The translations under genes and the position numbers were made by a program. DNA of 64,000 bases from CAZSDU01 sp964429135 (GTDB taxonomy: Bacteria; Bacteroidota; Bacteroidia; Bacteroidales; FEN-979), in NCBI GenBank assembly GCA_964429135.1, contig CAYSAU010000003.1, positions 1-64,000 of the forward strand. The letters run 5' to 3'. The notes beneath the pieces were generated by a model. It saw only the letters and a list, made by a program, of their open reading frames with translations, was not told where the DNA came from and made no database searches. Numbering within the stretch: position 1 is the first letter of the stretch; the number at the start of each line of letters is the position of its first letter. Below, piece after piece: positions 58,465 through 64,000 of this stretch.

Positions 58465-61400
58465 TTAGTGACTTACAGTGATTTTAACGGTACGGATACC
58501 CTGTGTTGTGGTAACTTTCACAAAGTAAACTCCGTTCATCAAAACTGAAACATTGACCTTGGCGGTTTTACTTTCTACATTTTGTTTTGCGTAAACCGTT
58601 TGTCCAAGATAATTCATCATTTCAATGTTGGTGATGTTATCGCTACTCTTAATGTTCACAACTTCAGTTGCCGGATTCGGGTAAATCGAGAAATTGCTCG
58701 TAACCTGAGGATCTATCCCGGTCACAACATCTGCCATAACAATGTTAGAAGCATCAGAGGTACATTCTGTAAATACCGAAGTGACATAATAATAATGCAA
58801 ACCGTATTCAACACCCATATCAACATAGGTAGTATCCGTGACAACGGAAGTGTTGATCTTGTTGAATGTAACCTGGTTGTCGTCACTACGCCAGATATCA
58901 TATCCCTGGAGAGAGGAAGCTGTCGGATTGTTAGGCATGATCACACCACTGCCGATATGACTGTATGTATCCCCGCTGATATTGGAGAGCTCAGTAGTGT
59001 TGTTGCCAGGTGTGCCGGTGAATGGATTCTGTCCGGGTAAAATGTTGAATCCATTTGCACTTTTACCATTGGTGTAACCATTGGCCCTGATGGTAGCAAC
59101 AGCCGGGGATCCCAGATATTCACCAAAGGTTTGCCATACGGATCCATCATACCTCCTGCCATAATCGTCTGCAGCATAAGGACCGTTATCGTCAACACCC
59201 ATCCAATAGGGTCTGGTTCCTGCATTATTTGAATGAACCATACCATAGAAGGTACCGCTGAAGTCGATGTTGGGGACCGGAATATTCTGCCAAACATTGG
59301 GAACCTGCATTATCGGCGCCGATGTTCCGATGAGGGTATACGTATCATCAAAAACATCAATGGTTATCTGGGTTGCCCCTGTGGAAGAACCATCATAGTG
59401 GAATACGTCAAAAGAAGTCAGGGTTCCACTGCCACCACTGGGTAACATAAACATGTTGCCAAACCATCTTTCTCCGCTGGATGAACTCAGGCCGTTTTCG
59501 TATGTGCCGTCATCCCAGATGATCTGGAAGGCAGTACTCGAAACACAGACAGGTCCGGTCCATGACAGATAAACATCCTGGTCGGCAATATCCTGAACCA
59601 GTAAATTCGTTGGTGGTGTACAAACGGCATAAACATGAATGTTATCTACATACCAGTGAAGCATATCAATGGAGTTCACCCCATTGGCACGGAAACGAAT
59701 CTTGAAGGCCTTGCCCATGGTGCCCTTGAGTTCGAAGTGCTGGCTGTTCCAGTCAACATCGCCTTCATTGACAAATTCCGCTACTTTTTTCCAGGAACCG
59801 TTGGTGTACAATTCTACTGTCAGTTTTTCATCACCGGTGGCATTGCGGTCAAGAAGCTTATAATCAAAGTCCAGATAAACTTTGGCACAGGTATAAATTG
59901 CTGCGCTCAGTGTCTGGGATTCAATGCTTCTCGAGTAGTTCGTCAACAGTGAAGTAAAGGCCTGGAAGTCGGCTGAAGGCAATGGATTCCCAAAGCCCGT
60001 GCTGACAACCCAACCACCTTCGGTTTCCCATTCATGGTATGTGAAGGTTCCCTGATCCCATGGTTCGTAGAACGGGATGGGAATACCATAATTGATCGTT
60101 ACTTCAACCGGGCCGGCAGCCAGCGAATTGTCATTCAAAGGCGGAATCGGGGCAACATCATAGTAGCCCGTCACTTCATAGGAATATACTCCAGGATCCA
60201 GGAAGTAATCATAATACTCAAGCGTATTGGGATTCGGTACATAACCTACCAAATCTCCGTCACGCCAGATATTATAACCCAGCAATGTCGGGGGTGATGT
60301 CATCGGTGCACTCGGGGAGACATCGGCTACTACCGTCTGGTCCATGCCAAGATTGATGGCAGCGCCAACAACCTGAGGTACACTCTGTGGCTTCTGGGTG
60401 GGATCCAATACCACCGTACTGCCACCATGGCCTTTCTTGTCATACACGAATGCCGTGGCCCTTTGCAGGAAGGTACAGGGAGTATAGCCAAACACGGATA
60501 CCGCACTTCCAAAGACCCCGTCGTAATTTGTCCAGGCAAGTCCATCAGGAGGTACCTGAGGTCCGCTATTGTCGTACATGAAGTAGTTTTTCACCGGGGT
60601 GGCTGATATATAATAATCTACCAGCGCGTAGAAGGGCCCTGTAAACGGAATATCGTTCACGTTCACCGTTACCCAGTTCCCTGATGGATAGGGGGCGCCA
60701 GTGTTGATAAACGGTGCCGACTGGCCGATCAGGTTTTCGGCTATATCATAAATGTAAAGAATACAGCTCTGTGCAGATGAACTACTGGTGGAACTGAAAT
60801 ACATATCAAAGGATTTCAGCACCCCAGTGGTTGTGGCATCGATCGGGAATTTGTTCCCCATCTTGATCTGGTAACCGGCATTGATAGATACTCCGTTTTC
60901 TGCCGTTCCGTCATCATACACCCAGGTTACCAGGTGGCCGCCTCCGCAATTCGGTTTCGTCCAGGTCAGGTAAGCCGTGCTTTCTATCGCCGTTCCCGTA
61001 AGTTCTGTCGGAGGACAGAGGAACTTAGCCGTGAAAGTGGTGCATACCTTGGCTGAATATCCGCTTCCATAAACTGCTTCCACGCAGGCATTATAGGTGT
61101 TGCCATAAATCACTTCACCCGGGGGAATATTGTAGGTCGTATCTGGGGTGAAACCACTCAGGACATCATTCAGGTAGAAATTATAACCGTAAACGCAGGG
61201 GTTGGGTCCGCCAACGGCATCAACTCCATACAACTGGATATTGTCAAGGTTCCAGTTATTGATATCATAGGAGTCTTCACCGGCTGCATGGAACCTGAAT
61301 TTAAAGGTGTGGTTCACCTGATAGGGGGTGACATCCACTGAAATGGTCGTCCAGGCGATATTGCCAGTGTTGGCATGGCTGTCAACTTCAACCCAGGTCG

Positions 61401-64000
61401 TCCCATTCCAGAACTCCACGGCCATGGTATTCAGGTTACTGGTACCATAATTGCTCAGGTAGAGATCATAGACGAACAGGTGGGCCGGGGCTGCAGAACC
61501 TTCAAGCACCTTGCTGGTAATATACTGGTCATAACCCATAACTTCAGGACTCCAGTTGAACATGGCTGAAGGAGCCGGGTGGCCTGTACCGGTACTCACG
61601 CTCCAGTTTCCGCCGTTAACCGTCCAGCCGTTGGCTGTAAAGTTGCCGCTTGCCCAGGTTTCATTGAAGAGAAGCTTCTTGTTCCTGGGTGGAGACCAGC
61701 TTGATTCCAGTGTGACCCCGTTAACCGAAAGGTTGGTCACCGGATCTTTCACGTGTAAAGGAGAAACATCGAAGGTCGAAGGTCCGAAGATGGCTACATC
61801 CTGGGTGTAAAGATCATAGAAAATACGATCCACGATCAGGTGATAGTTGCCTTTCCATACATTGGTAAAGCTGGCTTTACCCGTGGCATCAGTTACGCCT
61901 GTATAGGTCGTGTCGGGAATATCGATATTTTCCAGTGTGACTATGGTCCCGTTCAAAGGATCCGAAGCGCAGGTCAGGGTGACATTGACCGTAACGGTGG
62001 TCGTCCAGTTCTTGCCCAATATATTGGAGAAGATATAGTCTGACCAGCGGTTGCCGGTATATTTGGCTTTCACGGCCCAGCGGTATGCGCCATCGGGCAG
62101 GGAAGGCCAGCTGTTGTCAACGGTACTGTTAGTAGTCGGGGTGGAAACCGAAGTCCAGACAGCCGGATTGGCTTCTTCACCCGGGTGGAGACGAAAGACC
62201 TGATAACCTGTCAATGTCGTGGGGGCATCAATGGGGCCGCCGAGGCCGTTCACCACGCAACGCATCATAAAGTTGCCGTCGGCTGGTACCCACGGGCCGC
62301 TGCCGGTTACAAATTTACTATAGCTGCGTAGCTGGGTGGCCGTGTTGTCAACAGCCAAACGGGCTGCTACCGAGGAGTTGCCTCCCTGGATCATCACCAT
62401 GTAGAAATTGCCCGAGTTGATCACCACGCTGGGAAGCGTAAAGGTGTTCCAGCCAAAAACCGTCGGGACTACATCCACCGGATCCCCGATGGGGTTGCCC
62501 GGAAGTCCGCCTGTGCCGGTGGCATCATATAGCTGGACCTGGAAAGGAGCCAGATCTCCGATGGCCGGACTGCCCGGATAATCGCTTTGTGCGCCAATGT
62601 TTATGCTACCGCTTTTAATGGTCACCGGGTAGTTCAGCGGGGTGAATTTCAAAGCATTGAAATTCCCTTCTGTTGCCCATACCGTGGTGGTTTCTTTAAC
62701 GCCGTCGTCATAGATCAGCTCATAATCGCCCACGGGTTGTCCCCAGGCCAAAGCCACCTGTGTCGGCGGTGTATTCAGCGTAGCCGTAAACGGCTGTATA
62801 GGTTTGTTCAGGGCTTCACCCAGGGCGATGTTCACCGTTTGAGTAACGCCGGGAGTAAAGGTATAATTCCCTGAGAGGAAATTTTCAAATCCGGCTTTGC
62901 TTACCGCGATCGGGAAACTGCCACCGGGAAAAACCTGAAGAGAATAAGTTCCTCCTTCTATAGAATAAGTCGTTAGTCCGTTTACCGTGATTTTAGCTCC
63001 TTTTATCGGTGCACCATTGGCTGCATTGGTGATGGTTCCGTTAAGAATGGCCGGAGTCGGAGTCATGGTAAAATTCTTGGTCGTTGTGGATCCGTCAACA
63101 ATAAGAGCAGTGCCTGAGTATGGCATATAGCCCGCTAAGGTAGCATTGACAGTAGCTGTTCCGGCAGGAATACCGGTTTTGGTATAAACCCCGGAAGCAT
63201 TGGTTGTGACCGGAGTCATGGCATTTACGGTCACAGTTACCCCTGAGATTGGAGTACCTGTAAAGGTATTGGTAACTGTACCTGTTAAAGTTCCGCCGGG
63301 TCCTCCCGGGAGGGTAATATTCCAGGTAGCCAGCACTTCTGCATCGCTTAAAGCCCGGTTATATACGCGGAATTCATCCATCAGACTTCCTCCGGGCATA
63401 CAGTAGGTAGTTGTTCCGTACCCGCCAACAAGGAAGGGACCGGCGCCTGTTACTGCAACGGCCGGTTGAGTTACAGGAGTCCCGGAAAGAACACCATTTT
63501 TAAAAACCCTGATGGAAGTGCCGGTATAGACAAAATGGACTACCACAGGTCCCCCCGAAACAGCTGATACGACAACATCACTTAAACCCCCACCGCGAAG
63601 TAAGAGATTCCCCGCTCCCGCAGCGCCGTTCATAAAGCAACGGAAAGAAGAGGCGTTAATGTCACCAAAAAGATAGTTTAGATCGGTATTACTGGGAATC
63701 CCGTTCAACCACATCGAAATGGTCCAACCAGTACTGGGCAGACTCGTAACCCAATTGGTGTTTAAGCGGTGTGTAGAGGAGGGATTGGTCGTTCCAACAC
63801 CCTGCATGGCAGTGCTGAACTGACCTGTACCTCCAATGGTCAATCCTGAAAGAATAGCAGGATTAGTCCCTGTAGGAGGTGCAGAGGCATAATTCACCTG
63901 ATTGCCGGCAGCGTTGAAGTTATAATACATCAACTCTGGAACATTCTGAGAGAATACTTCCATGGTTAAAAATACCAGGAAAAACACCTGCAAAATTTTG
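58465..64000 (-). CDS. Very large T9SS-exported adhesin-like multidomain protein, 5' end just outside the window
   Basis: More than 1,840 codons. The frame is open to the right edge, where the visible start of the chain (KILQVFFLVFLTMEVFSQ) is the tail of a signal peptide, so only a few codons are missing. Domains, counted from the Leu at 63993: LamG/ConA-like (about 25-225); two CarboxypepD-like repeats (about 235-395: GTLTGTVTNTFTGTPISGV; AILNGTITNAANGAPIKGAK); fibronectin-like parts; two MAM/cleaved-adhesin-like domains (LLFNETWASGNFTANGWTV; FYEPWDQGTFTYHEWETEGG) separated by FN3-type regions with repeated VYDDGTAENG/IWDDGTYENG motifs. The C-terminal T9SS domain runs FSIYPNPATEVVNIKSS to NGVYFVKVTTTQGIRTVKI. 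It is likely a cell-surface binding protein. Confidence 0.9.
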   Translation of the reverse strand, partial: KILQVFFLVFLTMEVFSQNVPELMYYNFNAAGNQVNYASAPPTGTNPAILSGLTIGGTGQFSTAMQGVGTTNPSSTHRLNTNWVTSLPSTGWTISMWLNGIPSNTDLNYLFGDINASSFRCFMNGAAGAGNLLLRGGGLSDVVVSAVSGGPVVVHFVYTGTSIRVFKNGVLSGTPVTQPAVAVTGAGPFLVGGYGTTTYCMPGGSLMDEFRVYNRALSDAEVLATWNITLPGGPGGTLTGTVTNTFTGTPISGVTVTVNAMTPVTTNASGVYTKTGIPAGTATVNATLAGYMPYSGTALIVDGSTTTKNFTMTPTPAILNGTITNAANGAPIKGAKITVNGLTTYSIEGGTYSLQVFPGGSFPIAVSKAGFENFLSGNYTFTPGVTQTVNIALGEALNKPIQPFTATLNTPPTQVALAWGQPVGDYELIYDDGVKETTTVWATEGNFNALKFTPLNYPVTIKSGSINIGAQSDYPGSPAIGDLAPFQVQLYDATGTGGLPGNPIGDPVDVVPTVFGWNTFTLPSVVINSGNFYMVMIQGGNSSVAARLAVDNTATQLRSYSKFVTGSGPWVPADGNFMMRCVVNGLGGPIDAPTTLTGYQVFRLHPGEEANPAVWTSVSTPTTNSTVDNSWPSLPDGAYRWAVKAKYTGNRWSDYIFSNILGKNWTTTVTVNVTLTCASDPLNGTIVTLENIDIPDTTYTGVTDATGKASFTNVWKGNYHLIVDRIFYDLYTQDVAIFGPSTFDVSPLHVKDPVTNLSVNGVTLESSWSPPRNKKLLFNETWASGNFTANGWTVNGGNWSVSTGTGHPAPSAMFNWSPEVMGYDQYITSKVLEGSAAPAHLFVYDLYLSNYGTSNLNTMAVEFWNGTTWVEVDSHANTGNIAWTTISVDVTPYQVNHTFKFRFHAAGEDSYDINNWNLDNIQLYGVDAVGGPNPCVYGYNFYLNDVLSGFTPDTTYNIPPGEVIYGNTYNACVEAVYGSGYSAKVCTTFTAKFLCPPTELTGTAIESTAYLTWTKPNCGGGHLVTWVYDDGTAENGVSINAGYQIKMGNKFPIDATTTGVLKSFDMYFSSTSSSSAQSCILYIYDIAENLIGQSAPFINTGAPYPSGNWVTVNVNDIPFTGPFYALVDYYISATPVKNYFMYDNSGPQVPPDGLAWTNYDGVFGSAVSVFGYTPCTFLQRATAFVYDKKGHGGSTVVLDPTQKPQSVPQVVGAAINLGMDQTVVADVSPSAPMTSPPTLLGYNIWRDGDLVGYVPNPNTLEYYDYFLDPGVYSYEVTGYYDVAPIPPLNDNSLAAGPVEVTINYGIPIPFYEPWDQGTFTYHEWETEGGWVVSTGFGNPLPSADFQAFTSLLTNYSRSIESQTLSAAIYTCAKVYLDFDYKLLDRNATGDEKLTVELYTNGSWKKVAEFVNEGDVDWNSQHFELKGTMGKAFKIRFRANGVNSIDMLHWYVDNIHVYAVCTPPTNLLVQDIADQDVYLSWTGPVCVSSTAFQIIWDDGTYENGLSSSSGERWFGNMFMLPSGGSGTLTSFDVFHYDGSSTGATQITIDVFDDTYTLIGTSAPIMQVPNVWQNIPVPNIDFSGTFYGMVHSNNAGTRPYWMGVDDNGPYAADDYGRRYDGSVWQTFGEYLGSPAVATIRANGYTNGKSANGFNILPGQNPFTGTPGNNTTELSNISGDTYSHIGSGVIMPNNPTASSLQGYDIWRSDDNQVTFNKINTSVVTDTTYVDMGVEYGLHYYYVTSVFTECTSDASNIVMADVVTGIDPQVTSNFSIYPNPATEVVNIKSSDNITNIEMMNYLGQTVYAKQNVESKTAKVNVSVLMNGVYFVKVTTTQGIRTVKITVSH

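Overview
The window is a chromosomal segment of a Bacteroidota bacterium, probably a Bacteroidales-type lineage. The evidence is: several secreted proteins with C-terminal type IX secretion (T9SS) sorting domains (YPNP...GxYxVKV-type ends); a TonB-dependent receptor that starts with a carboxypeptidase-like domain; a Bacteroidota-type TonB; and at least fifteen copies of the Bacteroidota -7 promoter box TAnnTTTG at sensible distances from start codons. Genus or species cannot be read from this sequence alone.

Layout. 1-3.8 kb is an AT-rich, mobile-element-scarred patch: a cut-off secreted protein gene, a decayed IS4-family transposase, an intact IS701-family element with exact ends (20-bp inverted repeats, TTAA target duplication), and the 5' stub of another secreted protein gene. 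3.86-4.6 kb holds a threefold palindromic repeat array and a NarL-type response regulator. 4.7-12.9 kb is a six-gene minus-strand directon: outer-membrane protein, adenosine-deaminase-like hydrolase, RND tripartite efflux pump (membrane fusion protein, permease, TolC-type channel) and a BMP-family nucleoside-binding-type lipoprotein. 12.9-15.9 kb encodes a large protein combining a zinc-peptidase-like motif, a propeller and a predicted barrel. 15.9-21.5 kb is a minus-strand run: pdxJ, membrane dipeptidase, PrsW-type intramembrane protease, ECF sigma factor, candidate anti-sigma factor, and a membrane-anchored protein of unknown function.

21.6-27.2 kb runs on the plus strand: dtd, a CHASE4/HAMP/PAS histidine kinase, a large hybrid kinase with receiver domains at both ends, and a small Cys-rich secreted protein. 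27.2-31.2 kb is minus-strand housekeeping (tonB, S4-domain RNA-binding protein, der, era, a DUF454 membrane protein). An initiator tRNA-Met follows at 31.3 kb. 31.4-38.4 kb mixes a class V aminotransferase, an RlmI-type methyltransferase, a coiled-coil lipoprotein, a secreted EEP-family phosphoesterase, a YwqK/MORN lipoprotein, dihydroorotase and a DPM1-like glycosyltransferase.

38.4-44.9 kb is a possible surface scavenging locus: a lamin-tail T9SS protein, a TonB-dependent receptor without a SusD partner, and an OB-fold plus phospholipase-D-like T9SS protein. 45-58.4 kb is housekeeping again: mfd, aspartate kinase, a predicted PPi-dependent phosphofructokinase, a 2-hydroxyacid dehydrogenase, an MMPL/RND exporter, rfbA, a polyprenyl diphosphate synthase and an ABC-F protein. 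The window ends inside a T9SS adhesin-like gene of more than 1840 codons.

Most genes are ordinary core Bacteroidota functions. The parts most worth following up are the PrsW/ECF-sigma/anti-sigma/unknown-protein module, the efflux directon flanked by purine-type genes, the peptidase-propeller-barrel protein, and the lamin-tail/receptor/PLD trio. All functional statements come from reading translated sequence and motif recognition; no database search was run.
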